The translations under genes were made by a program, and so were the position numbers. A model generated the notes under the pieces. The model was not told where the DNA came from and did no database searches. It saw nothing but the letters and a program-made list of their open reading frames with translations. From Methanosarcinales archaeon (lineage in GTDB: Archaea; Halobacteriota; Syntropharchaeia; Alkanophagales; Methanospirareceae), in NCBI GenBank assembly GCA_025464345.1, contig JAODGP010000059.1:20937-37757 (forward strand): a DNA stretch of 16,821 bases, read 5' to 3'. Shown one piece after another: positions 1 through 7,771 of the stretch; the stretch's first letter is position 1; the number at the start of each line of letters is the position of its first letter.

Positions 1-2
1 TG

Positions 3-53
3 GCAGTGATTGCAATAGCAGTGATTGTGCTTCTTGCAAAACGCGGGCATTAG
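3..53 (+). CDS. C-terminal end of a protein with a hydrophobic tail (partial)
   Basis: An open frame enters from the left edge and ends at TAG 51-53. The 16 visible residues are a run of Ala, Val, Ile and Leu followed by Lys-Arg-Gly-His. A hydrophobic stretch followed by a few basic residues right at the C-terminus is what a C-terminal membrane anchor looks like, as in archaeal surface proteins including archaeosortase substrates. It could equally be the last helix of a multi-pass membrane protein. The rest of the gene is outside the window, so no function is assigned. It converges on argJ, and a T-rich termination zone lies between them. Confidence 0.5.
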   Translation, partial: AVIAIAVIVLLAKRGH

Positions 54-110
54 ATAAAAAAGACAGGACTTTTTTTATTTTTTCCCGCTTATTTATCTCG
101 CAAATGAGGT
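54..110. terminator. Bidirectional T-rich termination zone between convergent genes
   Basis: The plus strand has a T tract interrupted by one A at 70-83, just after the stop codon at 51-53. The minus strand has a run of six T (complement of 56-61) downstream of the argJ stop. Archaeal RNA polymerase terminates at short oligo-T tracts without needing a hairpin, so both convergent transcripts could end here. No strong hairpin is visible. Confidence 0.5.
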
Positions 111-1271
111 TCATGAACCAGCATTCACCTTCACGTAATCACAGGTGAGATCACAGCCCCATGCCGTTGCTTCACCCTCTCCTTCTCCTACTGTAATATC
201 CATGATTATCTCCTCACCATTCAGGACTTCACTCCGATTCGTGATGATTCGCCCGCCTTTCACAATGAGTGTCTCCTCCTCATGATTACGGAAGCTCAGC
301 GAGACCTTATCCGGGGCAACATTCTCGCTACTGCTACCAATGGCTGCTATTATACGCCCGCAAGCGAGATCTACACGTGCACCGGAGATCGCACTCTTCA
401 CCAGTGGCGATCTCAATATCGCACGCGCTATCCGTTTAGCCTCACTCTCGCTGGATGCACCCCTCAATCGCACCTCAATAAACTTCGTCGCACCTTCACC
501 GTCACGTGCTATCAGCTTCGCAAGCTCCATGCACAGGTATTCCAGACCGCTCATGAACCTGCCTTCGCTTATCTCCTCCTCACCGGTAGATACAAGCAGT
601 ACCATGTCGTTCGTACTCATATCTCCATCCACAACTATCATATTGAACGATTTATCACAGGCATACCTCAGGCATCTCCGCAGTGCTTCTGCATCCAGTC
701 TCGCATCTGTATAAATAAACGATAGCATGGTAGCCATATTCGGGTATATCATCCCTGAACCTTTCGCTATTCCGCCTATCCTTATTCCATCGAGCTTCAC
801 AGCACATTCCTTCGGGAACGTATCGGTGGTCATAATCGCCCTGGCTGCGGCTGCACTACCTCCTGGATGGTGGCTCAAGCCTGCTGCAACAGCCCGTACC
901 TGCCGTTCTATCAGTCCCATCTCCAGTTGCTTGCCGATGGGTCCGGTAGATGCAACAGCCACCTCTTCCTTTGATATGCTGAGCGCGGAAGAAGCGAGTT
1001 CTGCCATTCTCTCCGCATTTCGCATGCCTTCCTCACCGGTAAAACTGTTCGCACAGCCGCTATTCGCTATTATTGCACCGATACGCCCGGTCTTCTGCAG
1101 CTGCCGCTCCGTGAATATCAGGGGTGCTGCTTTCAGTTTATTCGTGGTGAACACACCCGCAGCTTCTCCAGCACCCTCTATCAGTGCCAGTCCCTTATTC
1201 TTCTCCCTTAGCCCGTATGCACGTACGCCCGGAACCGCGCAGACACCGCCTGTCAGCTCTTCTATATCCAT
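111..1271 (-). CDS. argJ: Glutamate N-acetyltransferase / ornithine acetyltransferase ArgJ
   Basis: ArgJ moves the acetyl group from N-acetylornithine to glutamate in the cyclic arginine pathway. Bifunctional members also use acetyl-CoA. The protein is made as a precursor that cleaves itself before a Thr, which becomes the N-terminal nucleophile of the beta chain. That site is visible as MATML, with the nucleophile near residue 181, preceded by KGSGMIYPN. Other family motifs are NSGCAN near residue 70, STGPIG near 110, and a C-terminal DYVKVNAGS. I chose the ATG at 1271: it lies two bases past the stop of the upstream gene, has a GTGA Shine-Dalgarno-like element, and puts the conserved GGV at the expected distance from the N-terminus. 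An ATG at 1301 would add 10 residues and overlap the upstream gene. The length (386 residues) is normal for the family. It is probably translated together with the gene before it. Confidence 0.93.
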   Translation of the reverse strand: MDIEELTGGVCAVPGVRAYGLREKNKGLALIEGAGEAAGVFTTNKLKAAPLIFTERQLQKTGRIGAIIANSGCANSFTGEEGMRNAERMAELASSALSISKEEVAVASTGPIGKQLEMGLIERQVRAVAAGLSHHPGGSAAAARAIMTTDTFPKECAVKLDGIRIGGIAKGSGMIYPNMATMLSFIYTDARLDAEALRRCLRYACDKSFNMIVVDGDMSTNDMVLLVSTGEEEISEGRFMSGLEYLCMELAKLIARDGEGATKFIEVRLRGASSESEAKRIARAILRSPLVKSAISGARVDLACGRIIAAIGSSSENVAPDKVSLSFRNHEEETLIVKGGRIITNRSEVLNGEEIIMDITVGEGEGEATAWGCDLTCDYVKVNAGS

Positions 1272-1273
1272 CT

Positions 1274-2011
1274 TCACTGATCTATAACCCTGCTCGACCA
1301 TCGCTTATATGCACGGTCGTATCCAAGCACCATAATCATATCCACGAACCTGATATGTTCCCTGACAAGGTGTTCCACCTCCTCGTCGCTTACTATCTCT
1401 TCTCCAAGTATCTCTCGTTTTAGCCTCGCACTCAGTATGTCCAGCGGCTTGCATGGCATATCAACCACGATCTCCCTCACACGGAATCCATGCCCGGAGA
1501 GAGATGTCAATACCTCCTTTGATGCATCCAGACAGATATTCCGCCCCTTTGCTCTCTCTGCTATATATTCCGCTTCACTGACCGCGGATTCCAGCTCGGT
1601 AAAGATACCGTCCTTCAAAACTTCCTTCCATTCCTCTACATCTATCCTGCCCATCTTCGCCTTCGCTGTGAGAATCAATGCTCTCACCGCCACATCCCGT
1701 GATAGAAGTAATGAAGCGTCATCTCTGTAACAGTACAGTTCGAGATTGGGGAGCGCAGGCAGGCACTCAAATAACGGCATGGCAGCCCGATAATCGTGTG
1801 TATCTTCAGGTTCTTGCACCAGCCCCACCTGCTCCATCTCCTCTATCATCAACTCCGGTGCGATACCCCGGGCTATACCCCTTATAAAATCCTCCTGATT
1901 GCGTGTAAAATCCATAAACAGGCACTCATAACCGCTACGCATCAGAATCCGCGCCGCCTTGCTCTTCGAATATTCCGTATCAATGGTTATGAGGTTCGTT
2001 ATCTCCTTCAT
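1274..2011 (-). CDS. Conserved-looking protein of unknown function upstream of argJ
   Basis: I do not recognise this 245-residue protein. It appears soluble: there is no signal peptide and no clear membrane helix. It is rich in Glu, Arg and Leu, with alternating short hydrophobic strands and charged helices, for example an N-terminal LITIDTEYSKSKAARIL and a middle segment LPNLELYCYRDDASLLLSRD. No nucleotide-binding loop or metal-binding Cys/His cluster is evident. The stop codon lies two bases before the preferred argJ start, so the two genes are probably cotranscribed and translationally coupled. That hints at a housekeeping or metabolic role but does not identify one. The start ATG lies 44 bases from a tRNA-Val gene on the other strand, with AT-rich promoter sequence between them. 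Base composition matches its neighbours. Confidence 0.8.
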   Translation of the reverse strand: MKEITNLITIDTEYSKSKAARILMRSGYECLFMDFTRNQEDFIRGIARGIAPELMIEEMEQVGLVQEPEDTHDYRAAMPLFECLPALPNLELYCYRDDASLLLSRDVAVRALILTAKAKMGRIDVEEWKEVLKDGIFTELESAVSEAEYIAERAKGRNICLDASKEVLTSLSGHGFRVREIVVDMPCKPLDILSARLKREILGEEIVSDEEVEHLVREHIRFVDMIMVLGYDRAYKRWSSRVIDQ

Positions 2012-2055
2012 CTCACCAAAAGTATTTTTAAAAATAAAATAATATAAGCTTTAGT
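2012..2055. promoter_or_regulatory. Compact divergent promoter for tRNA-Val (+) and the unknown gene/argJ (-)
   Basis: The 44 bases between the two divergent genes are AT-rich. A perfect palindrome TATTTTTAAAAATA occupies 2023-2036. Its centre is about 26 bases before the first tRNA base, the usual distance of an archaeal TATA box from the start site. For the minus-strand gene, the complement of about 2040-2050 reads GCTTATATTAT. This would place transcription start a few bases before the ATG at 2011, giving a very short leader. Confidence 0.55.
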
Positions 2056-2129
2056 GGGCTCGTGGTCTAGCAGGTGATGACGCCGCCTTCACGAGGCGGA
2101 GATCATGCGTTCGAATCGCATCGAGCCCA
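2056..2129 (+). tRNA. tRNA-Val (anticodon CAC)
   Basis: The full cloverleaf can be drawn. The acceptor stem pairs GGGCTCG (2056-2062) with CGAGCCC (2122-2128), and the discriminator is A2129. The anticodon stem is CCGCC (2083-2087) with GGCGG (2095-2099), closing the loop TTCACGA, so the anticodon is CAC at 2090-2092 and reads GUG valine codons. The T stem is ATGCG/CGCAT around loop TTCGAAT. There is no intron in the anticodon loop. The 3' CCA is not encoded and must be added after transcription. Confidence 0.97.
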
Positions 2130-2165
2130 TCCTTCCTCTCCTGCATCACCGTGGAGCGGAGAACA

Positions 2166-2180
2166 TGTTTATATATAGCT
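2166..2180 (+). promoter_or_regulatory. TATA box of the glycosyltransferase gene
   Basis: TTTATATATAG at 2168-2178 is a strong archaeal TATA box. It would place transcription start near 2199, just before the ATG at 2208. This supports the shorter start for the gene, because the longer reading frame would begin upstream of the TATA box. Confidence 0.6.
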
Positions 2181-2207
2181 TCCGTTGTATATATCAAAGG
2201 GCGGGGA

Positions 2208-3233
2208 ATGAAGATAGCGTTTTATTATAGGTGCGTTAATGGTGGGATAAGGACACATGTGGAGGCATTATCGCATGAGTTTATCCTGAAGGGGCACGAA
2301 GTGAAGCAGATAAATCAGTATGCCCTCGGCTCTTTTATGCTCGGTAATTCCGCCGGCGGCATCTCTTACGGGTTCGATCTCGCATTGAAGAAGATAAAGA
2401 AGGAAGTAGAAGATTGTGATATCCTGCATATCCATCACGCTGCCACATTCTCTGAATTCCTGCTCCCTTTCTCTTCTCTATGTTATGAGTGTGATATAAT
2501 AAATACATTCCATATCCCCGTTGGTAACGGTTTCGGCGGTGAGATGGCGAAAGCACTTATAGGAGCACTTGCTTCTCTGTATGAGGGGCGGTCAAAGAAG
2601 TTCATATCGGTAAGCTCGGAGATAGCAGCGGAGATCCAGCAGCACTGCTTCAAGACCGGGACCGTGGTTATACCAAACGGTGTGGATATAAAGAGGTTTC
2701 ATCCATCGGGCGAGAGACGAGCCCGGCGTGGCATATACATCGGCTATCTCGGACGATTATCTCATGAGAAGAACATACTGAACATGATAAAAGCGGTGAA
2801 GGCGTTGATACGCGAATCTCCCCGTCCAGTATATTTGAAGATTGCGGGTACAGGACCGCTATATGAGCGTGTAAAGCGGCTTGAGAACGAGCGTATAAAG
2901 GTGCTTGGCTATGTTGACGATGCCGCTTCGTTCTATCGCAGCCTGGACATATTTCTGCTACCCTCCAGGCTTGAGGCGCAGCCGATAGCTCTGCTTGAGG
3001 CGATGGCTTCCGGACTGCCGGTAATTGCAACTGACGTCGGCGATAACAAATATTATGTCCAGGGCAATGGCATCCTCTGTGGTACCACCGTGAATGAACT
3101 AAAAGAGGCGATAGAAGAGATGCTATCCTCTGATTTCGCTCGTATGGGCATGGAATCCCGGAGGATTGTTGAACGCGGGTATTCATGGGATAAGATCGCC
3201 GCACGTACACTGGAGGTGTACAATACGATATAG
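2208..3233 (+). CDS. GT4-family (GT-B fold) glycosyltransferase
   Basis: A retaining glycosyltransferase that would move a sugar from a nucleotide-sugar donor to a lipid, glycan or protein acceptor. Features in order: an N-terminal Rossmann-like start (MKIAFYYRCVNGGIRTHV) with the Gly-rich loop of the GT-B acceptor domain; HIHHAAT near residue 75; the domain linker IPNGVDIKRF near 155-163; the donor-domain opening YLGRLSHEKN near 180; AGTGPLYE near 213; and the GT4 EX7E motif with Glu at about 256 and 264, followed by ASGLPVIATDVG. The ATG at 2208 follows a purine-rich ribosome site (AGGGCGGGGA) and gives 341 residues, typical for the family. The frame extends upstream to 2151, but that would include the promoter. 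No signal or membrane helix is seen. It is a single gene, so donor and acceptor cannot be predicted; surface glycans, glycolipids and protein glycosylation are all possible. Confidence 0.88.
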   Translation: MKIAFYYRCVNGGIRTHVEALSHEFILKGHEVKQINQYALGSFMLGNSAGGISYGFDLALKKIKKEVEDCDILHIHHAATFSEFLLPFSSLCYECDIINTFHIPVGNGFGGEMAKALIGALASLYEGRSKKFISVSSEIAAEIQQHCFKTGTVVIPNGVDIKRFHPSGERRARRGIYIGYLGRLSHEKNILNMIKAVKALIRESPRPVYLKIAGTGPLYERVKRLENERIKVLGYVDDAASFYRSLDIFLLPSRLEAQPIALLEAMASGLPVIATDVGDNKYYVQGNGILCGTTVNELKEAIEEMLSSDFARMGMESRRIVERGYSWDKIAARTLEVYNTI

Positions 3234-3248
3234 GCGTGATTGCCACGG

Positions 3249-4019
3249 TTATGTGGTTCTCAAGGGTATTATATATGGTCTACCATTGTGATCATTCAGT
3301 TCCACTTCCACACCATACACCCGTCTGATATTCTCAGGGTTGAGTACCGATACGGGTTTGCCCTCGGCATATATCCTGCCTCCGTTCATCATTAATATCC
3401 GATCGGCATATCTGGCTGCGAGATTGAGGTCATGAATCGCCATTATCGCGGATATACCACGCTCCCGTATCACACGCTTCACAAGCTCCATCACCTCAAG
3501 CTGGTGTCTTATATCGAGATTGGATGTGGGCTCATCGAGCAGCAGCAGTTCCGGCTCCTGTGTTAATGCCCTCGCTATAAATACCTTCTGCTGCTGTCCA
3601 CCACTCAGTTCATTTACGTCCCGCATCGCCAGATCTTCTATGTTTAGCATTTTTAATGTCTCCAGCACCTTCGCCTCGTCCCGTTCACTGCTTCGCCAGC
3701 CAATATAAGGGCGTCTACCCATTAGCACGGTATCGAAGACCGTAGCAGGGAAGACCTGAGAGCTACCCTGTGGTATGTATCCTACCTTCCTCGCAAGTTC
3801 CATTCTACTTATTGTCCTTATATCACGTCCGTTGAGTATGATAACACCATTCTTTGGTATGAGTATCCGATCAATACAGCGGAGCAGGGTTGATTTACCC
3901 GCACCATTCGGACCCACCACACCCAGCAACTCCGATTCCTCAAGTTCTAAGTTTATATCACGCAGTATCGGCATGTTCGGTGAATACCAGAAGCTTAGAT
4001 CCTTCACTTTCAGTCGCAT
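3249..4019 (-). CDS. ABC importer ATPase, FecE/BtuD type (iron complex, cobalamin or haem family)
   Basis: The nucleotide-binding subunit of a class II importer; it powers uptake through the permease encoded just upstream. Visible motifs are Walker A GPNGAGKS (36-43), Q-loop at YIPQ (about 84), signature LSGGQQQ (138-144), Walker B LLLLDEP (158-164) with the D-loop SNLD, and the switch histidine in AIHDLNLAARYADR. The DLNLAARYADR segment is typical of the FepC/BtuD/FecE branch. At 256 residues it is full length. Its start is one base past the permease stop, so the two form an operon and are translationally coupled. Family members carry ferric siderophores, haem, cobalamin or related chelates; the sequence does not decide between these. 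Confidence 0.92.
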   Translation of the reverse strand: MRLKVKDLSFWYSPNMPILRDINLELEESELLGVVGPNGAGKSTLLRCIDRILIPKNGVIILNGRDIRTISRMELARKVGYIPQGSSQVFPATVFDTVLMGRRPYIGWRSSERDEAKVLETLKMLNIEDLAMRDVNELSGGQQQKVFIARALTQEPELLLLDEPTSNLDIRHQLEVMELVKRVIRERGISAIMAIHDLNLAARYADRILMMNGGRIYAEGKPVSVLNPENIRRVYGVEVELNDHNGRPYIIPLRTT

Positions 4020-4020
4020 T

Positions 4021-5133
4021 TCACCAGAACTCCCTCCTCCTTCTCAGGATAAGGTACAGAAATAAAGGACCTCCGAGGAAATATGTCACCGCACCTACCG
4101 GCAGCACCATCTCTACTATCGTCCTGGCAAGTGTATCCGCACCAAGCAGGAGAGCTGCACCGAATAGCCCCGACGCAGGTATCAAAAACCGGTTGTCTCC
4201 CCCGATCACCATACGGCATATATGCGGTGCAACCAGTCCTATGAATCCTATAATGCCTGTAAAGCAGATGATACCGGCAGTGAGTAGAGAGGCTATCAGC
4301 AATACAAATATCCTGATTCGCTCAACATCAACACCGAGGCTCTTCGCTGCTTCATCACCCGCACCAAGCACATTGAGGTCCCACGATTTCCATATCAGCG
4401 GCACTATACATGACACAACCATAATAGATACCGGCAATATGTTATCCCATGATGCTTTCCCCAGTGTACCCACCAGCCAGTGAAACACCTCCGCCTCCTC
4501 TTCCGGTATGGCTGAAAATCGCAATAAAGTGGTCATACCCTCGAACATATAAAACATGGCAATACCCGCGAGAATCATCGTCTCCGGCGTGGCTCGTTTA
4601 TACCTGGAGAGCCCGATGATGACGAAAGAAGGAATCATGGCGAATATAAACGCATTGCCTATTAAAAAATACTTGCCACCGAGCAGCGCGATACCGGGTA
4701 TGAGTGCGAGAGTGGCACCAAATCCGGCACCAGCAGATATGCCCAGCGTGAATGGACTCGCAAGCGGGTTCCTCAATATGCCCTGCATCGCCGTTCCCGC
4801 AATGGCAAGCCCCATACCCGCGAACACGCCCAGTATGATACGTGGTAATCTCAACTGCCATATTATGTATTCCTTGTCCGTTAAATATTCACGAAAAAAC
4901 GCATCAATACCATTATTAACTATATATCCATGGTTATTAACAATCTTGAGAATACCGTGCCCTATTATGGTATATACTTCAACAAATGATATTGGCGGAT
5001 AATATGACCCAACTAAAGCAGCAATACCCACAATGACGAGAGTAACTGCAAAAGTAGCGAATATAAAGAGTATCTTCCTAACAATGAATCGCTTATACTG
5101 ACTTTTTAATTCCTCCATCCCACTTATTTCCAT
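4021..5133 (-). CDS. ABC importer permease, FecCD/BtuC family
   Basis: The membrane subunit of the importer, expected to form a dimer with about ten helices per chain. The first helix follows a short charged N-terminus (about residues 18-42). Family hallmarks are RLPRIILGVFAGMGLAIAG, then AMQGILRNPLASPFTLGISAGAGFGA near residues 115-135. Towards the C-terminus there are the coupling region AAKSLGVDVERIR and GIIGFIGLVAPHICRMVIGGDNR, followed by LLGADTLAR. Length 370 is normal. The window has no periplasmic-type binding protein next to it: the gene behind it on the same strand is a radical SAM enzyme. The binding protein may be encoded elsewhere. The substrate is probably a metal chelate or corrinoid, by family. 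Confidence 0.92.
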   Translation of the reverse strand: MEISGMEELKSQYKRFIVRKILFIFATFAVTLVIVGIAALVGSYYPPISFVEVYTIIGHGILKIVNNHGYIVNNGIDAFFREYLTDKEYIIWQLRLPRIILGVFAGMGLAIAGTAMQGILRNPLASPFTLGISAGAGFGATLALIPGIALLGGKYFLIGNAFIFAMIPSFVIIGLSRYKRATPETMILAGIAMFYMFEGMTTLLRFSAIPEEEAEVFHWLVGTLGKASWDNILPVSIMVVSCIVPLIWKSWDLNVLGAGDEAAKSLGVDVERIRIFVLLIASLLTAGIICFTGIIGFIGLVAPHICRMVIGGDNRFLIPASGLFGAALLLGADTLARTIVEMVLPVGAVTYFLGGPLFLYLILRRRREFW

Positions 5134-5185
5134 AATTTGTTAAATTTTGTATTGATAAGATAAATTAATGGTATAAACCCATAAA
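5134..5185 (-). promoter_or_regulatory. Promoter and leader of the FecCD-type importer operon
   Basis: Read on the minus strand, GGGTTTATACC (complement of about 5170-5180) is a good TATA box and would start transcription about 15 bases before the ATG at 5133. Between the two lies an interrupted inverted repeat, AATTT-GTT-AAATT (5134-5146). It could be an operator for a metal-responsive repressor, but the site is short and AT-rich, so chance is a serious alternative. Confidence 0.35.
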
Positions 5186-5243
5186 ATCCATTTTACTTAC
5201 GAGTTGACCAGAGTCTAACAGGTGGATGTGATTGCGGATATGC

Positions 5244-6170
5244 TCATACGAGCCTGTGCAGTCCGTACCGCCTTGCAATGGCTATTACTTCACGATATTC
5301 TGCCATTCTTATATACCTGCTCAGCTCCTTGTACTCAAATGCCCGGTACATCGGTCTGTACTGCGCCATTATATTGACGTAAGAGTCCTTGGATAGCTCC
5401 GTTGCGATGAACTTCATAACCGACTCGGAGCCCGCCAGCCCGTTCGGCAGCACCAGATGCCTTATCAATAATCCACGCCATGCAAGCCCTCGCTCGTCTA
5501 TCTTCAAATCGCCAACCTGAGCATGCATCTCCTTCACAGCCGCAAAACACCGCTCGACGTAATCACCCGCATTTGAGTACCTCTTCGCAGTGGCATTATC
5601 TCCATACTTCATATCCGGCATGTATATGTCCACAATCCCTTCGAGCAGTTCAATTGTACGGCATGACTCATAGCCACCGCAATTATATACCAGCGGTATA
5701 TGAAGCCCCTTCTCTATCGCTATCTTCAGTGCCTTCACTATCTGTGGCGTGAAATGGGTGGGTGTGACGAGATTGATATTATGACAGCCCCGGTTCTGCA
5801 GTTTGAGCATCTGCGTTGCGAGTTCCGCTTCGGTCATTACGCGCCCGTATCCAAGATGGCTTATATCATAGTTCTGACAGTAGACACAGCCAAGGTTACA
5901 GTTGGTCAGGAATATCGTACCGGAGCCATGAGTGCCAACGAGCACGGGCTCCTCACCAAAATGCGGCTGAACGCTCGAGACCTTCAGACTCCTGCCTGAA
6001 TTGCAGTATCCTCGCTCGTCTTTCTCCCTGTTCACACCGCATTCACGTGGACACAGCGTGCATTCCTCCAGTATAGCCTCCAGCTGCTCTATCCTGGTGT
6101 CGAGTTCACCGCGTTCGTAAGTTTCTATATACACCGGTTCATGTAATCTCCGTGCCATGCTGCCTGCCAT
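5244..6170 (-). CDS. Radical SAM protein, PflX / PflA-like (COG1313-type)
   Basis: A radical SAM enzyme related to pyruvate formate-lyase activating enzymes; members of this uncharacterised branch have no proven substrate. The SAM [4Fe-4S] cluster motif is CNLGCVYC (Cys 91, 95, 98), the CX3CX2C pattern. Ahead of it is a second cysteine set, CTLCPRECG with a further Cys at 56 (37, 40, 44, 56), which could hold an extra Fe-S cluster and is typical of the branch. Later family segments are VTPTHFTPQIV, PLVYNCGGYE and VDIYMPDMKYG. It overlaps the 3' end of the UMP kinase gene by 32 bases if it starts at 6170, or 20 if the in-frame ATG at 6158 is used. The overlap indicates one transcript. There is no pyruvate formate-lyase or other glycyl radical enzyme in the window to act as a target. 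Confidence 0.88.
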   Translation of the reverse strand: MAGSMARRLHEPVYIETYERGELDTRIEQLEAILEECTLCPRECGVNREKDERGYCNSGRSLKVSSVQPHFGEEPVLVGTHGSGTIFLTNCNLGCVYCQNYDISHLGYGRVMTEAELATQMLKLQNRGCHNINLVTPTHFTPQIVKALKIAIEKGLHIPLVYNCGGYESCRTIELLEGIVDIYMPDMKYGDNATAKRYSNAGDYVERCFAAVKEMHAQVGDLKIDERGLAWRGLLIRHLVLPNGLAGSESVMKFIATELSKDSYVNIMAQYRPMYRAFEYKELSRYIRMAEYREVIAIARRYGLHRLV

Positions 6171-6822
6171 TAATTATCACATCAATTATATTGCGCGGGT
6201 TGCTACCATCGAGCACAACGGTTCTTATGCCGCTGCGTTCTATAATCTTCGCGGCAACAGGATCAATAACAATCCTCGAACCCGCCCGCAGGTCACACTC
6301 CGTGGTGAGCCTGACGAGCTCCTTAGCCGTGAGCCGGCTGTATCTCTTCGCGTTTGGATGCTTACGCGGATCCACGTCGTATACGCCATCCACTGTTGTA
6401 ACGTTCAGCAGCAGGTCGGCATTTATGTATTCCGCGAGTATGGCGGATACCGCATCGGTCGTATATCCCGGCGTCACGCCACCCATAACCGCTATTTTCC
6501 CACATGATTCGAGTTCCGGCAGCTTCGCTCTGACGCTTGTATAATCATAAAAAGGTTCGGGATACGCATTGCGCAGTGCGGATATGAGCAGTCTCGCATT
6601 CACTCGTGTGAGTGCTATGCCTATGTAGTCGCATATCGCCTCGTTCGCACCCAGTTCACGTGCTATGGCTATATAATGGCGTGCCACAGCACCACCACCG
6701 GTGACCGCATACAGCCCGCAACCCGAAGGGTGTTCCACAAGCTCGTCAAGAGCCGCAGCCATATTCTTTATCCGTACGGCATCGGCAAAATAGGCACCGC
6801 CTATCGAAATTACCACACGCAT
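6139..6822 (-). CDS. pyrH: UMP kinase, archaeal type
   Basis: Phosphorylates UMP to UDP in pyrimidine nucleotide synthesis; a cytoplasmic member of the amino acid kinase family. Seen in order: the N-terminal phosphate loop VVISIGGAYF, AVTGGGAVARHYI (about 39-51), DYIGIALTRVNARLL (about 65-79), MGGVTPGYTTDAV (about 113-125) for the uridine site, and the nucleotide-binding VTTVDGVYDVDPRKHPNA (about 141-158). At 227 residues it matches the short archaeal UMP kinases. ATG 6822 follows a purine-rich GGAAG. Isopentenyl phosphate kinase belongs to the same superfamily, but the TTVDGVYDVDP segment and length favour UMP kinase. The gene is first in a two-gene transcript and diverges from the metal permease across 68 bases. 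Confidence 0.92.
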   Translation of the reverse strand: MRVVISIGGAYFADAVRIKNMAAALDELVEHPSGCGLYAVTGGGAVARHYIAIARELGANEAICDYIGIALTRVNARLLISALRNAYPEPFYDYTSVRAKLPELESCGKIAVMGGVTPGYTTDAVSAILAEYINADLLLNVTTVDGVYDVDPRKHPNAKRYSRLTAKELVRLTTECDLRAGSRIVIDPVAAKIIERSGIRTVVLDGSNPRNIIDVIINGRQHGTEIT

Positions 6823-6890
6823 CTTCCGTTTCTTTACTAAAAACCTCGGTTCTAATATTTTTTATCTCCATCCACTCAAGGATATGTTAG
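6823..6890. promoter_or_regulatory. Divergent promoter region, pyrH (-) and metal permease (+)
   Basis: These 68 bases separate two divergent starts. On the plus strand, TCTAATATTTTTTATC around 6851-6866 is the best TATA candidate for the permease; an AAGGAT ribosome site precedes its ATG at 6891. On the minus strand, a T-rich TTTTTAGTAAAG element precedes pyrH. No strong inverted repeat is seen. Confidence 0.35.
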
Positions 6891-7715
6891 ATGATAGAGA
6901 TATTGCAGTACGAGTTCATGCGAAATGCGTTCATTATTGCGTTGTTAGCCAGCGTTGCGTGCGGTATCGTGGGCGTTTACGTGGTGGTGAAGCGGATAGT
7001 ATTCATAAGTGGTGGCATAGCGCATGCGGCATTTGGTGGTATCGGGCTGGGCTATTTCATCGGGCTGGATCCCATTATATGTGTCGTGCCTTTCAGTATC
7101 GTGTCCGCACTGAGTATGGGTATCGTGAGCAGAAGGACGAAGTTACCTGAAGATACTGCAATTGGTATCCTCTGGGCTACCGGTATGGCGCTTGGCATCA
7201 TCTTCGTTGCGTTAACGCCGGGTTATGCACCCGACCTCTTCGGGTATCTATTCGGTAATATCCTGACTGTGCCATATTCTGATATCATCCTCACACTGGC
7301 TCTCGATATCGTCATCATCGCGGTGATTGCGCTGTATTATCATGAATTTGAGGCGGTAGCATTTGATGAGGAGTATGCAACAGCGATAGGGCTTCCAGCG
7401 GAGCGGCTGTATCTGCTCCTGTTATGCCTCGTTGCTCTGACTGTGGTAGCGCTTATAAGGGTGGTGGGTATCATCCTCGTAATTGCCCTACTGACTCTAC
7501 CGCCAGCAATCAGCAGGCTATTCTCTTCTCGTATGCACAGCATGATCTTCCTGTCCATCGCTATTTCCGCAGCAGTATCTATATCCGGGTTGTTTCTCGC
7601 CTACGTGACCGACCTGCCATCAGGAGCGACAATTGTTATGCTCTCGGCGGTGGTATTCATGCTCTCCTGCGTATCCTCTCACCTTCATTCCAAACCCAGC
7701 CGTACGAGCGATTAA
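6891..7715 (+). CDS. Metal ABC transporter permease, ZnuB/MntB family (COG1108 type)
   Basis: An integral membrane subunit of an ABC-3 type importer for divalent metals such as Zn, Mn or Fe. The protein is mostly hydrophobic helices. Family signatures are the N-terminal MRNAFIIALLASVACGIVGVY, GGIAHAAFGGIGLGYFIG (about residues 40-57), and near the C-terminus DEEYATAIGLPAERLYLLL followed by RVVGIILVIALLTLPPA, the coupling and core segments of the family. At 274 residues it is complete. No ZnuC-type ATPase or ZnuA-type binding protein lies beside it; the next gene, atwA, is an ABC protein but of the soluble component A2 type. So this permease is orphaned here and must use partners encoded elsewhere, unless it works in some unknown way. 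The metal cannot be read from the sequence. Confidence 0.88.
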   Translation: MIEILQYEFMRNAFIIALLASVACGIVGVYVVVKRIVFISGGIAHAAFGGIGLGYFIGLDPIICVVPFSIVSALSMGIVSRRTKLPEDTAIGILWATGMALGIIFVALTPGYAPDLFGYLFGNILTVPYSDIILTLALDIVIIAVIALYYHEFEAVAFDEEYATAIGLPAERLYLLLLCLVALTVVALIRVVGIILVIALLTLPPAISRLFSSRMHSMIFLSIAISAAVSISGLFLAYVTDLPSGATIVMLSAVVFMLSCVSSHLHSKPSRTSD

Positions 7716-7726
7716 CAGGGCGTTGT

Positions 7727-7771
7727 TTTATTTATATTATCCCATAACACTATAAGTATTGGAGATGGAAG
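7727..7771 (+). promoter_or_regulatory. Promoter and ribosome site of atwA
   Basis: TTTATATTA at 7731-7739 is a TATA box; start of transcription about 26 bases on falls near 7761. The leader would be about 11 bases long and would consist of the ribosome site GGAGATGG (7761-7768) before ATG 7772. This suggests the atwA-tRNA-cfbE-gyrA cluster has its own promoter, separate from the upstream permease. Confidence 0.5.

Noticed and set aside
282..1287. Several long open frames on the plus strand opposite argJ
   Set aside because: They are Ser/Pro/Leu-rich complements of argJ codons with no family features, while argJ motifs are clear.
2151..2207. Upstream extension of the glycosyltransferase frame
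   Set aside because: It covers the TATA box at 2168-2178, and the ATG at 2208 has a purine-rich ribosome site and the expected GT-B N-terminus.
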